This document shows, piece by piece, positions 1 through 11,879 of a DNA stretch of 64,000 nt. The position numbers were made by a program, and so were the translations under genes. Origin of the DNA: Mortierella sp. BCC40632 (taxonomy: Eukaryota; Mortierellomycota; Mortierellomycetes; Mortierellales; Mortierellaceae); contig WAEK01000014.1 of the NCBI GenBank assembly GCA_011634665.1, forward strand, positions 602,501 to 666,500, read 5' to 3'. The stretch's first letter is position 1; every line of letters begins with the position of its first letter. Under the pieces are notes generated by a model. The model did not search any database. It was not told the DNA's origin and saw only the letters and a program-made list of their open reading frames with translations.

Positions 1-2475
1 AGGGCAAAGGCAAAAACAACAACAGCACCTGCCACATCCTCCTCCTCCTCTACCTCCTCCCCTAGAGCTCGGCGTCCACCTAAACCAACCATCACCACAA
101 CCGCTATCCGATCTACGACCACAGCTGCACAAGAGGCGAGTAACAAGCGTAAAAAGAAGACGCCACTTTCTCCAGGATGGGGATCGGACACGTTGAGCTC
201 GGACAGTTCGGATGAAGAAGATACCCCACAGAGCATGTCTCGATCAAGTTTTGGTCGAGGCAGTTCTAGTCATCACAGCTACCATCATTCATCGGCCACG
301 AGCTCGAAACGGACAAGGACAGGATCACCGGATGCAGCTGGGCCCTCCTCGGGCTCGTCCACGCGGGGGAGACCTCCTGGCCGGCGAGATTCGATACCCA
401 ATGGGCTCAAGAAACTTCCAAAGGGATATGTGTATGACATGGAAATCAACCAGGCGGCTCTTATGAACCTCTCAGTTAATCCTTCCCAGACAGGAGAATA
501 TATGCAGCACTAAAAAGTATGGCTTTTTTTTTTTTTTTTTTGTGGACACATAATGTACTCAGGGGTATGTTTGCATCTTTGTGGACACAACAGACTAACC
601 CAAGATATTGTATTTTTTTATAAAAAAAAAAAAAAAAAAAATAGAGGAAAGAATGCAATAGAAAACGATTATCCAGATCGGCGAGGCGAATTCGATGTAG
701 ATCTAAAACAGGAACCATCCACATTTTCGATTGAACAACAGACAGGGTACACTTACCCACGTCTACGGACGAGCGGGAGGGAGCGACTACGCAAAGCCGA
801 ATGTGAGGATGGATTTGCCATCTCGGATCTAAGGCACAATGGCAACTATTTAGGTCGACTCTTTTGTATCACAGATGGACATGGTGGTCGCGCCTGTTCC
901 TCGTTTGTGATTGCCACCATTCCAGGGGCATTGCAGGTGATTCTTGGAAAGTACCGGCCATCGGATCTATCATTACCCAGAGTTCAGGAACTGGTCAAAC
1001 GACAAATCACAGAGGCAATACGACTCATCGACAAAGAATATCTCGACTACAAAAAACAACAGTACCTACTCTACAAGGCCAAAAAGATCCCTAATGATCC
1101 AGGAAGCGATGGAACCACACTGATTGTCAATGTGTTTATCGATAAATGGATTATTTGCCTGAACCTGGGTGACTCGAGGACCATGCTCGGGAGTCGTGAC
1201 ACCAATGGGCGATGGGGAGTTCATTTCTACAGTGAAGATCATACACCCTCTCTCGAGCGACTCGCTCAGACCATCTATGCAAATGGAGGCGAGTTTGTAA
1301 CACACGATGACAAGGTCATCCGATTCGACACTAATTTCAAAAATGACAAGAAACATCGACAATCCCTCAGAGAAGCACGGATACGAGTTCGAGATGGAGC
1401 TTCAAATTCCTATGGAATCCCATATAGGACCAAGAATGGCCAATGCGCGTCCGTGAACCTGGGTGCCTGTATTGGTGATGTCCTTTATAAACTCGATCCC
1501 ATCAACCCAGTGCTCAGCTGCAAACCCGATATTACATTTATCGACACTACCGAGATTCAACAAGGATTTCTGTTAATGGCGACGGATGGACTGTGGGATT
1601 ATGTTCAACGAGGAGGCAAAGTTCAGGATCAGACGGCAGTAGTATGTCAGTTTGTAGGCGACAAGCTGGAGCGTGGCTGGAACCACCAGCGGATTGTATG
1701 TACTCTATCGGATCGTGAGAGTGTCGCGAGTCTGTATTCAGACTCTATCCAAGAGTATGATGATTTCACAGCCATTCTTGTCACTTTTAGTCAACAACAA
1801 CTGCAACACCAGCAACGGCAACAACAAGAGTTTGAGCGTCAACAGTTATTGTTGCAACAACAAAAGATCCAGGAACAGCAAATCTTGCTCTTGCAACAAC
1901 AACATCAAAAGCAGCTTGAGCAGGAAAAGCAATTGAAAAGGGAGCAAGAGAGTAAGAGACTCGTCGAGGTAAAGGCAGAGCCCAAGGAGTACGGTCCACT
2001 GGGGCATCCAACTCCCGAGCTGAATGGTGATCATGACATCAAGATCAAAGTGGAAGAAGGAGTAGGCAAGCCCCTGGATCTTGCTAGTTCACGGCCACCA
2101 GAGCAAGCACCAAAGTATTCACCTCGACTCTTGATCAAGACTGCAGCCGCGGCGAGTGATGAGGAGACAGAGTCGGACTCGGAATGGACAACGACTGGGA
2201 TTCGGCGGCCGCTTCCTGTGCAACGTCGGGCGATGGTTCATGTGGAGGTGGTGGAGACCAAGTCGACGGGATCGGTCCTGGATTCCACCAAGGCTCTTCC
2301 TTCGCTTTCACAACTATCACCAGAATCCGGACCAACACCGTCATCATTACCAGCCTTGTCCACTTGCACTGTGGCCACACCAACGAAAGGTCAATCTGAG
2401 CCTCCGACGAGTCCGACCAAGGTTGCGACGACAGCAGTGCCCATTCCTGTCCCACCTTCAACCTCGTTACCATAG
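1..2475 (+). CDS. PP2C-family protein serine/threonine phosphatase, 5'-truncated
   Basis: Metal-dependent phosphatase that removes phosphate from Ser/Thr residues. The PP2C signature is complete: EDGFAI, DGHGG (874-888), GSDGTTLI, GDSR (1168-1179), EDHTP, ATDGLWD (1579-1599) and YDDFTAILV (DD at 1759-1764), so all metal-binding acidic residues are present. A Gln-rich segment (about 1790-1950) and a Ser/Thr/Pro-rich tail follow. The phosphatase frame has no good start of its own: its only upstream ATG (553) is followed by a poly-lysine run made of poly-A. I therefore join it to the open frame 1-431 through an intron 432-644 (GTATGA donor, CTAAC near 595, TAG acceptor), which keeps phase. The upstream exon is Ser/Arg-rich and runs off the left edge. 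Alternatively the upstream frame is a separate gene ending at its own stop at 511-513. The phosphatase assignment is certain; the 5' structure is not. Confidence 0.85.
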
Positions 2476-3071
2476 AAACCCATTTTTGGCCAGTGTGGTT
2501 GAGTGCACAATATAAAAAAAAAAAATGCAAGCGTGTGTAAAAAAGAAAGAATACGAGAGAGCCGGAGACATTGGGGAGAGCAGAGAAAGAGAGTGAGAAA
2601 GAGAGTGAGAAAGGGAGCCCCACTTTGTCCGTGTGCGACCGACGCGCCCGAAAAGCGTCCCAGTGACGTCGCGTGAAAGTTTTCTTTCCTCTCTCTCTAT
2701 CTCTCTCTCTCTTTTGTTCTCTCTTTTACTCGCACCTGCTTGTTTTTGTTTACTCCTCCTCCATTGCATTGTCTTTTTTATTTTATTTACCAGACTAGAT
2801 CTCTTTTTACATCTCTGAACAAACAAAACACTGTCATCTGGATCAACCAACAGCATCGTCTCTTACAGCTGTGTATACCTTAAAAAGAAAAAGAAAAAAA
2901 AAGAACAAAAGAAAAAAAAAATTCTTCCTAAATATTTCCCAGGGCACACCTCCTGACTGTCCTCCACACGCATCTCCACTTTTTTCGTTGAAGCCTGTTC
3001 ATCTCCTGTCACTCTTTCTTTTTTTTTCTTTCTCTCTTTTTTCTCTCTCCCACTTTTCTCTCTTTCCCTTT

Positions 3072-3119
<48 letters not shown>

Positions 3120-3763
3120 ACTCCCTATATTTTCTTTCTGTCTTGACAAGGTGAGTAATCTTTACCACCAGTGGTCCAGTGATTCTTGCATCGGCATCGT
3201 CTCAGGAAATGGCGGCATCTTTCTCTGGGACCCTCCATCAATAAACAGGGCAGCACAGTGGCGCTGAGGATGAGTGACTTTACTAACACTTTTTTTTTTT
3301 CTTTTCTTTTTCTCCCAACGATTTGCCACTCCATCCCATCTCTATCCCATCTCATTTTTTTTTCGGATTCCACTTGCACTCCAATATAACCCTCTTTCTC
3401 ACCCTCTCCTTAGCACTCATCTTTCCAACTGACCCTGGCTTTTTTTTTATTTTTTTTTTTTATACACACACAACATACGCACAAACCTTTCTGTTCCAAC
3501 TTTTGGAATAGACGCGACCACTTCGAGCTAGCAGCCCAATCCCTTGTACATCCAGCACATTCAGTCCATCCAATCCAACACTCTCTTTCTCTCTCCCCCA
3601 ACACACGCACACACACGCACGCACAGAGGCAGACGCATACTCTTTTATTTTTCTCTCCTCTTTCTTTCTCTTTCTCTCTCTTTATTTCTCTGTCTCTCTC
3701 TCTCCCTCCCTTGTACCAGAATGGATCAACCCTGGGGTAGCTCTAGAAAATCGCAAGTGCCAT

Positions 3764-3799
<36 letters not shown>

Positions 3800-3920
3800 T
3801 CATGATTTGATTTCAAAATAGACCCATGTTCCGCCCCTGCAGTCCTGTTCAGTCCTGGTAGAAAGAGATACCTAACGCATACTCCCTTTTTTTATTTTTT
3901 ATTTTTTTTTTGTCTATTAG
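2476..3920. other. Intergenic and 5' leader region, pyrimidine-rich
   Basis: No convincing gene. The first 100 bases are A-rich 3' flank of the phosphatase gene. From about 2680 the + strand becomes strongly C/T-rich, with a (CT)n tract at 3071-3119, T-runs and CT-rich blocks up to 3715, as seen upstream of other starts in the window. Two small candidate leader exons of the downstream eIF4E gene lie here: an ATG at 3721 in a good context and a possible exon at 3822-3857 followed by a GTAGAA donor with a CTAAC branch site. I could not join them in phase to the coding exon that opens at 3921. Confidence 0.5.
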
Positions 3921-5461
3921 AACCCGAACCACCGGAGATGGTCCTGGACCCTCTTCTTCTTCTTCAAGTGGATCAAAACTGGTCCAACTTCAGCGTCAGA
4001 GCTCTGCTCTTGGCTCCAGCGGCCTCGGCACACTTTCGTCACTCCCACCAGGAGGTCCTTTACGATCCAGTAGCTTTCATGGTCATAGCTACAACAGTGG
4101 AGGAGGTAGTGGCAACAGCAACAGCAACAGCAACAGTGGCGGTAACAGTGGAGCTGGGGCAGGGCATGGAGGAGTGCATCCAGGACTTTCGGCCTTTTTA
4201 ACAGGGCCTAGTTCGATCGATGTCAACATGTCTTCGGAAACGACGACAACGACAACGACAACAACAGCAACAACGACACATTCTTCCCATCCTCATTCTC
4301 ATCATCGAGGTCATGGTTCGTCTTTGCTGGCCTCCTCTTCGACGACCTCCTCCTCCTCCAATATGATGACCTCTAACCCTTCCGAGTATACGGCAGCCCG
4401 AATGTTGAACGCTGGATCTGGAGGCGGTGGTAGTGGTAGTGGTGGAGGTATGTCGACGACGGTTAATCCAGGATCGACGTATTCCTCTGTCCAGTCGATG
4501 ACGGCCGCGTATTCTTCTTCGTTGGGGAATCTGAGTCATCTTGCGGCATATAGTAACAGTGGAGGGGAGATCCACCCATTGCATTTCAATTGGGTCTTTT
4601 GGTTTATGCATCGAGTTCCTGGAAGCAAAATTACCAATTATGAGAGTGCCATGAAGCGTATTGCTGCCTTTGGTTCGGTAAGATTGTACTTTTCATTTCT
4701 CTTCTTTTTTCTCGTCAAAAGTGTATGTTTGTATGTGTCTTTTTTACTAAAAGAACCCCCCCCCCCCCTCCCTATGAATATAAATGTATAGGTCGAGGAC
4801 TTTTGGGCAGTGTATTCGCATCTAAAGAGACCACACGAGTTACCGAATGTCAGTGATTATCATTTGTTCAAGCAAGGCGTACGTCCAGTGTGGGAGGATC
4901 CCGCCAACATCCATGGCGGAAAGTGGATCGTTCGACTCAAAAAGGGGATCGCTAGCCGATACTGGGAGAATCTGGTGAGTTCCCACCATAAGTCTTTTTT
5001 TTTTTTTTTTTTTATGAAAGCGAGAAAGAAAAAGGACAAGCAATCTTTTGTTGTTTCTGCGTCACTAATTATGGATTGATGGCGGGTCTTTTTCCCATCC
5101 CCCCAACTAGGTGATGGCGGTGATCGGCGACCAGTTTGATGTAGGTCCCGAGATTTGTGGCGTTGTGTTGTCGATCCGAAGCTCAGAGGATATTCTCTCG
5201 ATATGGAACCAGTCTGCACAAGAGGGTCGTATCAACTTGAAGATCAGGTAAGCACGTCTGCTTGTTTGTTTGTTTTATGTGTGTGTTTATGTATGTGGTT
5301 TTGAGAGCATTCTCTCCCCCCACCATCTCCCTGAAAAGGCTTTTACTGACTGTCGCTCCCCTTTTTTTTTTTTTTAATTTGCTCCGGTGAATTCTAGGGA
5401 TACCATGAAGCGCGTGCTGAATCTTCCCTGCGGATACGATCATGGAATACAAGACCCATAA
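3921..5461 (+). CDS. EIF4E2: Class II eIF4E (4EHP/eIF4E2-type) cap-binding protein, C-terminus frameshifted
   Basis: Binds the mRNA 5' cap. Class II members (4EHP) usually repress translation because they bind eIF4G poorly. Exons: 3921-4677, 4792-4974, 5111-5247, 5398 onward, all with GT-AG ends. After a Ser/Gly/Thr-rich N-terminus the fold begins at HPLHFNWVFWF. VEDFWAVYSHLKRP, HLFKQGVRPVWED, GGKWIVRLKKG and CGVVLSIRSSEDI follow the 4EHP pattern, with cap-stacking aromatics at the Phe/Trp and WED positions. The last exon reads RDTMKRVLNLP and then, in the sequence given, CGYDHGIQDP and a stop at 5459-5461. The family C-terminus (IMEYKTHNDALRD) is present one base out of frame directly after. 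The first in-frame ATG is 4228, but the frame is open and coding-like back to the acceptor at 3920, so an upstream start exon exists that I could not place. Confidence 0.88.
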
Positions 5462-5868
5462 CGATGCCCTGAGAGACAATTCGAGTTTCAGGAATACGGA
5501 TGTCTTCCGGAAGGAAAATACAAGGATGAAAAAGGAGAAGAAAAAGAAAAAAAAAAGAAAAAGAAAAAAAAAAAGAAAAGAAAAAAAGAAAAAAAAAAAA
5601 AGAAAACGATTTCCAAAAAGATTCTTTTTATTGTCATTTCAGCTGGGCATCTTTTATTTTTTTTTTTTTTTTTAATTTTGTCACAAAGAGCAGATGAGAG
5701 TGGAGCTAGAGGAAAAAGAGCTTGCTGTGGACGCAATGGAGATGGATCGAAGTTATTCATCTTTTGACACGAGAAGAGAGAGAAAGAAAAAAAGAAGGAA
5801 AGAGAGAGAGAGAGAGAGAGATCTTTTGACTTTTCAAATGTCTTGAAGAAAAAAAAAAAAAAAGCAAG
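5462..5868. other. Out-of-frame 4EHP tail and convergent 3' flank
   Basis: Positions 5442-5675 hold the conserved 4EHP C-terminal residues in the shifted frame, running into a lysine-rich stretch encoded by AAAAAG-type sequence that ends at a stop at 5673-5675. The rest is A- and GA-rich 3' flank between this + strand gene and the minus-strand DUF4097 gene that ends at 5869. No further gene is seen. Confidence 0.55.
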
Positions 5869-6909
5869 TTATTGTACAAGGCTTTGACCAGCAGGATAAA
5901 ACTGCAACGAGGCCGAACTGTTTGTGCTATGGACTTCCACAGAGCTTGAGCCTTGACCACGATGACCCGACTTGGCATTGTTTTTGTTTTCCTCCAGGAC
6001 CACCTCGGACCCCTCGACACTTGCACGTCCATTGCTGGTATCGACCTTGAAGTTGCCGTGAAAATCTTCGGTCTACCAAAGCATATAAAATATTAGAGGA
6101 CTCAAAAGTTAGTCATGGGGCGAGAAGAGAAGAGAGAAGAAAAGGGAGAATGCGGACAAAAAAAGAGAGATCATACCAGGTTGGCTTGAACGGCAGCATT
6201 GGTCGAGTTGAAATGACCCTTGAACAATTGTCCACGTGGGACCATAATCGAGGCAAGTACACGAGCACTCGATGTCTTGGTAGAGACCTCGGCTGGTTGA
6301 TTCGTTTGCGATAAATCCGCATTCAGATCGACTCGACCATTGGTCGAGTGAACATTCAAGATAGACCCTTGACTAGCTTGACCCACCAAAGCTGCAACTG
6401 TCACTCGAGCATTTGTAGAGTTGTTCTCCATCCAAAGACCTCGAGTCGTCTCGACAGCCGTGGCATGGATATCAATGCTTCCATTCGTGGTCGTGGTCGT
6501 GACCTGAGATTGACGTCCATCGACTGCATCCCGAAGGGCCAACTTGGACGAGATGTTACCGTTCGTGGACTTTAGTTCAACATGCCCAGCTTTGTAGACA
6601 CCAGAGATGGAGCCATTGGTGGTATGCAATCGAACTTGTTCAGCCTCTGCATTTTCAAAACAGACATGACCATTGGAAAGTTGGGTCGAAAGATGGGTTC
6701 GGAAGGCAAGGTTTCGAAGTTCTGCGGAACCATTCAAGGACGTGTTGGAGGCCGTGACCAAAAGCGAATCGACGGATTGGATCGTACGAGGGTATTCGAT
6801 GGTTGTCTCGTGATAGATCGGATGGCCAAACTCGAAGCGAGGGCCCTAAAAAGAAGAAAATAGGCGCATTTTTTTTTTCCTTTTGAATGTTAGTTTGCTC
6901 ATTTTGAGG

Positions 6910-6943
<34 letters not shown>

Positions 6944-7269
6944 ACAGAGAATGATAGAGAATGAGAAAGACTTGCCTCCAGAACAACAGTATGGACTCCA
7001 TTTTCAAAAGTTGGCGTGATTCGGACCTTGTCCTTGTCACTCTCACGCGAAACATAGATCCGAGTCGAGATCACACCTTGACCATTCTGGTCACTTTCCT
7101 GTCCACCATGCACGACATTGACCTCACCCGAGAGTCGACCCTCAGTCTTGAAGACGACATTGGGATACTCTTTGGGATCAAAAGGAGACACGTCGTTCGG
7201 GATCCGGACATGGATATTGGGACGCGACGAAGAAGTGGCGGAGGGTTGGTTGCTGAAGAAGGAAAACAT
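5869..7269 (-). CDS. DUF4097-type beta-repeat protein
   Basis: Three exons on the minus strand (7269-6976, 6845-6177, 6072-5869) give 388 residues. The protein starts MFSFFSNQPS, has a linker with VRIPND, and continues as a repetitive domain in which short beta units recur: LHTTNGSISG, LKSTNGNISS, TTTTNGSIDI, STNARVTV, VHSTNGRVDL, VDTSNGRASV, VHSTNSSASL. This STNG-x-[IV] ladder is typical of DUF4097/adhesin-like beta-solenoid domains, best known in bacteria and also found in fungi. There is no signal peptide or membrane segment, so a cytosolic role is likely but unknown. The first intron starts with GCAAGT (a GC-AG intron); both junctions keep phase and reading sense. The start at 7269 is the first ATG of the exon and follows GA-rich sequence upstream. 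Confidence 0.85.
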
Positions 7270-8604
7270 GGTTCGAACAAAATGGGTATGAGAAGATGAA
7301 GAGGAATGGGGAAAAATAATAATAATAATTGTAAAAGAAAAAGCTAAGGCGTTTGTGTTGTGGCAACGCGTAGTTTTGATATCTTTCTCTTTTTGGGTGA
7401 AGTGAACGCGAATTGGTTTTGATTGAGAAAGTGTGAGTGAGGAGGAAAAAAAAATGAGCGGGAGCAAATCTCCCTTTTTATATGCGAGGAGGAGACGAAG
7501 AAGATTAAAAACAAGTATGAAATCGAGGAAAAAGATGCCAAGGCGGCGGTGTACGACCATGTTTTCCTATTGCTCGGCGCTCTTTTTTTCCTCCAACCAT
7601 CACAAAAAGGGACGCCCAGTTCACACGAAATCGCGCCTTCTTGGCTTCGCACTGCCCCTGATGGTCTAAAATCCTTTTTCTCTCATCCACACATACTCTG
7701 TCCATCTCGATCACTCTCGTGTACCCATATCCACACATACATACAGAGATGTGGTGAAAAAGCGAGGGAGAGAGAGAGAGGAAATTACCTCCGCGGCATG
7801 TTATGTCTCTTGCCTTCTATTATTGTTTTCTCTTTCTCTCTCTCTCTCTCGCTCGAAAAAAAAAAAAAAAGAAGACTCGACTACAGGGTCTGGCGAGATG
7901 TCTTGGCTCTCCAGAGAGACACTCCCCCTCATTTTTCTACTCCTCCTCAAGTATGTGGTGGCACAGAATGACCTCAAAAAGACAGTCGCGGTCGTACAAA
8001 TGCCAAGAACGAGAGGGACGTGGGTAAAATTTTTGGTTCACGCGCACCTCTCACTCACAGAAGGTTCATCCTTTTTTATTTTATTTTGTAATTGCTGTTG
8101 AAGAAGAAAAAAAAAAGAAAGAAAGAAGAGAAGAGAAAAGGAAGGGAAAGGTCGAAGCATCCAGAAAGTACGAGAAAAAAGAAAGGAATAGAGAGAAATG
8201 TACAAGAGGAAAAAAAAAGAAAAGAAAGGAAAATCAACAAGAAAAGCGCGAAAAAAGTAACAGTAGGGGGGAAGCCCAAGAGTGCTCAATCATGGTGCGA
8301 TGACGAAGAAGTAAAGGTGCAGAATAGTCCAGTCTCAGCCACCTCTTACTTTTAGGCCGAATCTCTTTGTTCCGGAAAAAAAAAAAAAAAGAAAAGAAAG
8401 GTAAAGGCGGAAAAAAAGGAGATGGCCGAGTTGCTGGTCATTGGCGCCAATATCAAATCGTAGGATTCACTACTGTATCCCATGAAGTAGCATTTAGCCC
8501 CGCAACATCAACAAAAAAAGAGAGAAGGGAGTAAAGGTTGTGCAGGGTCGAACGATAGAAGTCAATTGGATGTCCTTGCCAAGTAATTCTGTCTATATGC
8601 CAAA

Positions 8605-8637
<33 letters not shown>

Positions 8638-8914
8638 CTTTCTTTACCAGCTCCAGAGACGAGGACGGGAAGAGTGGTGGAGAGGTGAGAAAGATAGATG
8701 TGCTGTTCACTTGGACCATACTTTTGACTTTCTTTCCATCCTCTCCTTGGTTGGTAGATACTCTGCTGATTGACTGACTGAATGACTGAAAGGGTGCCTA
8801 TTCTCTCCATGCCAACATCCCCCCCTCCCCTCTCCTCCCAAAAAAAAAACTCTAGAGCAGCTTTCTTTCTTTCCCTGATTGTTACTAATCCGTCCAACCG
8901 TGATTTCGGTCCAT
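7270..8914. other. Intergenic region with homopolymer runs
   Basis: This lies between the start of the DUF4097 gene and the 3' end of the GID-like gene, both on the minus strand. It contains (TC)n at about 7830-7852, poly-A runs near 7855-7870 and 8374-8388, a purine-rich block at 8100-8240 and a T32-type run at 8607-8638. Open frames here are low-complexity artefacts. No RNA gene or protein gene can be supported. Confidence 0.6.
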
Positions 8915-10113
8915 TCAGCCCGACTCTTCTAGAAACTTTGACAAATGCCATTTCGGTGGTGCCTAATTATTGCGAGAATAAAAGAAAGAAAGATACGTCG
9001 GTAAGATTGAGAGAAGAGAAGGAACCATAATTTCTCTCTCTCTTTTTTTTTTTTTTTTGGCTTTTCAATTCTGTCAGGGTTTACCTTGCTTCGCTTGCTC
9101 TTTGCAAGATCGTTCAACATTTCTCGCACGAGGGTGATCTGCTTGACAATGGTCAGTAATGCAGGTTCGCACGACATGCCATTGCAGCCTATGTTATCCA
9201 AAGAAAGGGGGGAGAAAAAAAAAGACAAACGGGCGCAGCACAGGGATGAGAATTTTTTTTTTTTTTTTTTTGCAGAGAAGAAAAAAAAAAAAAAAACGTG
9301 ACTGGCAAAAAGGATGTTCATGGAGGGGAAACAGTCTTCTTTCTTTTTTCCTCAGAACAGAGATTCAAGATTTGCCTTTACCAAGGACGGCACTGTTGAT
9401 CATATCCGCAAGTCGGTCCCGTGCTTCTTGCCGGAGATAATGTCCGTTGGGTGATTCTTCTGGGTTGGCATAGGCAATCACCAACAGGATCTCGTTCATA
9501 TGCTTAATATACTGTTCCTTGCTCCCGGGATCCAATTGAGTAAAATCATGCACCACACTCTGTGCAAACATCAACGCCTCTGGTCCTCGTTCCATGTCCG
9601 ACTTGATAATCTCAATGAATTTCTGACATTGCATCTTGTAGTTCATATGGATTGACGCCGGTGTTGTCAACGGCGATTGCGGATCAATCGACAGTACACC
9701 TGGGAATGCAGAGTTGCACAACTCTTCCGCTGGGCCAATATCTCCATTCGAGATTAAAGAGCGGATCGCTAGGGAGAATAATGATGCACAGACAATTATG
9801 GGGAGAAAAACGACATCGTCGGTTAGTGAGGGTGGTAAAAGTCGGCAGAACAAACATACCAACACCTATGCTTATATTTTTTTATATGTATTTCTCCATT
9901 GCGCACGAGCAGTGGCTCGGGCTGAATACAGGTACAAGCCAAGGTATGAGAAGAGAGAGAGAGAAAGACAGAAAGACAGAAAGAGGGAAAGACACAAGAA
10001 GAGTGGCTCCCCCACCCCCCAATCTCTCTCCACCTCACCCCGTGAAAAAGAGACCCATCGGGCAGCGAGCAATGTACGCAGGGGAAGGGGGGGGGGTGGG
10101 GGGAGCGAGCGGG

Positions 10114-10149
<36 letters not shown>

Positions 10150-10970
10150 GGGGCAAAAAGAAGAGTTGTGTTCCAGGGGATCGGTGTGTAAATGCGTGTC
10201 TGTGTTTTGTGTTTTGTGTGCGAGTGTGCGTGCGTGCGTGTGTGTGTGTGGTTACATCGGACGAGCCTTTTCTTTTTCCCTTTTTGCATTGACTACGCAA
10301 CACGTCTGTCGCAATCCAAAGGACCATTGTTGCCCAGAGTGACAGCGAAAGAGAGAATGACAGTGTTACCGGTTATCATCATCCACAGCTCTTTTTTCCA
10401 TTTACCTTTACGAGTCTCTAGGTTCTTGAGTTGCTCGTCAATCTGCAGGGCAAGTGCCTTGTCCGCTGTAAAGGTGCCCATGTGCACATTCTCCTTGGTA
10501 GGCGGCTCGACGAGATACGTCTCACCCATTGGCGAGTCTCCCTCCTGGTCCAGCTGCTCCTCCAATAAAGTAGAACGGTCCGAGTCGACGGCCATCAACG
10601 AGACGGATGACCCTGTGGATGGCAAGGGATGAATCCTGGACGAAGACGAGACATGTGTCGACCGACTGGCCGTACTTTGGTCATCCATGTTCCGTGTCAT
10701 GACCCCTCCTTGACTGTGACCATTGCTCACCCCATGACCATTGCTCATCCCATTGCTATGCTGACCTGTGGTACTTTGGTTACTACCCGTCGTCGTACGG
10801 AAACCATGCCGCCTGTTCTCGGACGCTTCCTTGGCCGCATCCAGGTCATCCTTCATAAATGCACGCGCCGTCTCGCCATAGCAGTTGTGAAGAAGATAAT
10901 CGAGCACCAACTGTCGCGAGACAGAGGCATCGATCTTGCCAGAGCCCTGAATATCCGAATCCAGGTCCAT
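8915..10970 (-). CDS. LisH-CTLH-CRA protein, GID/CTLH E3-ligase subunit (Gid8-like)
   Basis: Four exons (10970-10406, 9768-9382, 9188-9085, 8962-8915) encode 367 residues. The N-terminus holds a LisH dimerisation motif (SRQLVLDYLLHNCYGETA), followed by a Ser/Gly/His-rich insert and an acidic segment. The CTLH region starts at RSLISNGDIGPAEELC and continues through CQKFIEIIK and EALMFAQSVV. The CRA part is LLVIAYANPEESPNG, RDRLADMINSAVL and CEPALLTIVKQITLVREML. In GID/CTLH complexes such proteins scaffold the ubiquitin ligase that degrades gluconeogenic enzymes in yeast. The EALMFAQ and ANPEESP stretches resemble Gid8/TWA1 more than RanBPM, and no SPRY domain is present, but the protein is longer than human GID8 (228 aa). 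The first intron is unusually long (637 nt) and rich in repeats. The short last exon (ending FLEESG) is the least certain part. Confidence 0.85.
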
Positions 10971-11789
10971 GGTTTTTTCAATGTTTGACTGCTGGGGTTG
11001 ACTGGACTGTTGAGCTGTCTTTGTTGGTTCGCGTTTTTGCTGTTTCCTTGTTGTGGCTACTACCTTCTATAGCTACTACCTTTTTTTTTCTTTTTTCTTT
11101 TTACTGTTGGTTGTAATTTGTCAAGAAGAAAAAAAGTATCTTCTTGTCCTAGTCCGCCTTGAGATAAAGGCCTGGCTTGTCTGGCCTTGCTCAAGAGACT
11201 GCGTGTCAAGAAAGAAGGGAAGAAAGAAGGAAAAGACAGGTGGCAGAAAGGAGAGCCAAAAAGGAAAAGAGAAAAAGAGAAAAAGAACCAGGGCGACACG
11301 AGCTTTTGGGCTTATTATGGCTCAGGAGCACAGGCGCAGGAGGAAAGTCGGATGAGAAAAAAAGGAAAGGAGGCGGAAAGGTAAAAAAGAAAGAAAGAAA
11401 GAAAGAAAGAGAGTGAACGAGTGAGTGAGTGACGGAGACAGAGGAGTGAATGTCGGGTCCGTGGGAGGAGAGGGAGGGGTGTTTTTTTCGTGCAAAAGCA
11501 GAACAGGTGAGAGGCGATCAGGGAGTCAAGCCGATAACGCGGAGGAACGTGAGTTCTGGAGTGGCGGGCGGATCCGGAACGGGGATGAAAAAGAGAAAAA
11601 AAAAAAAGAAAATGGGGGGCGCGGATCCAGGTTTCGCGTGTGTGCGTGTGTGCATGTGTGTGTGAGCGGAGCGCGATGAGCGGAGCAGGATCCGGAAAGG
11701 CTGGCTAAAGGACGGCGATCAGGGGAGGAAGAAGAGGAAAGGGAGAGGGGTCAAAAAGCAAACACGGTCAAAGAGACAAAGAGAAAGAG

Positions 11790-11879
<90 letters not shown>

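Noticed and set aside
553..642. ATG at 553 as the start of the phosphatase
   Set aside because: The peptide would contain a poly-lysine run encoded by poly-A, and the frame matches an intron better.
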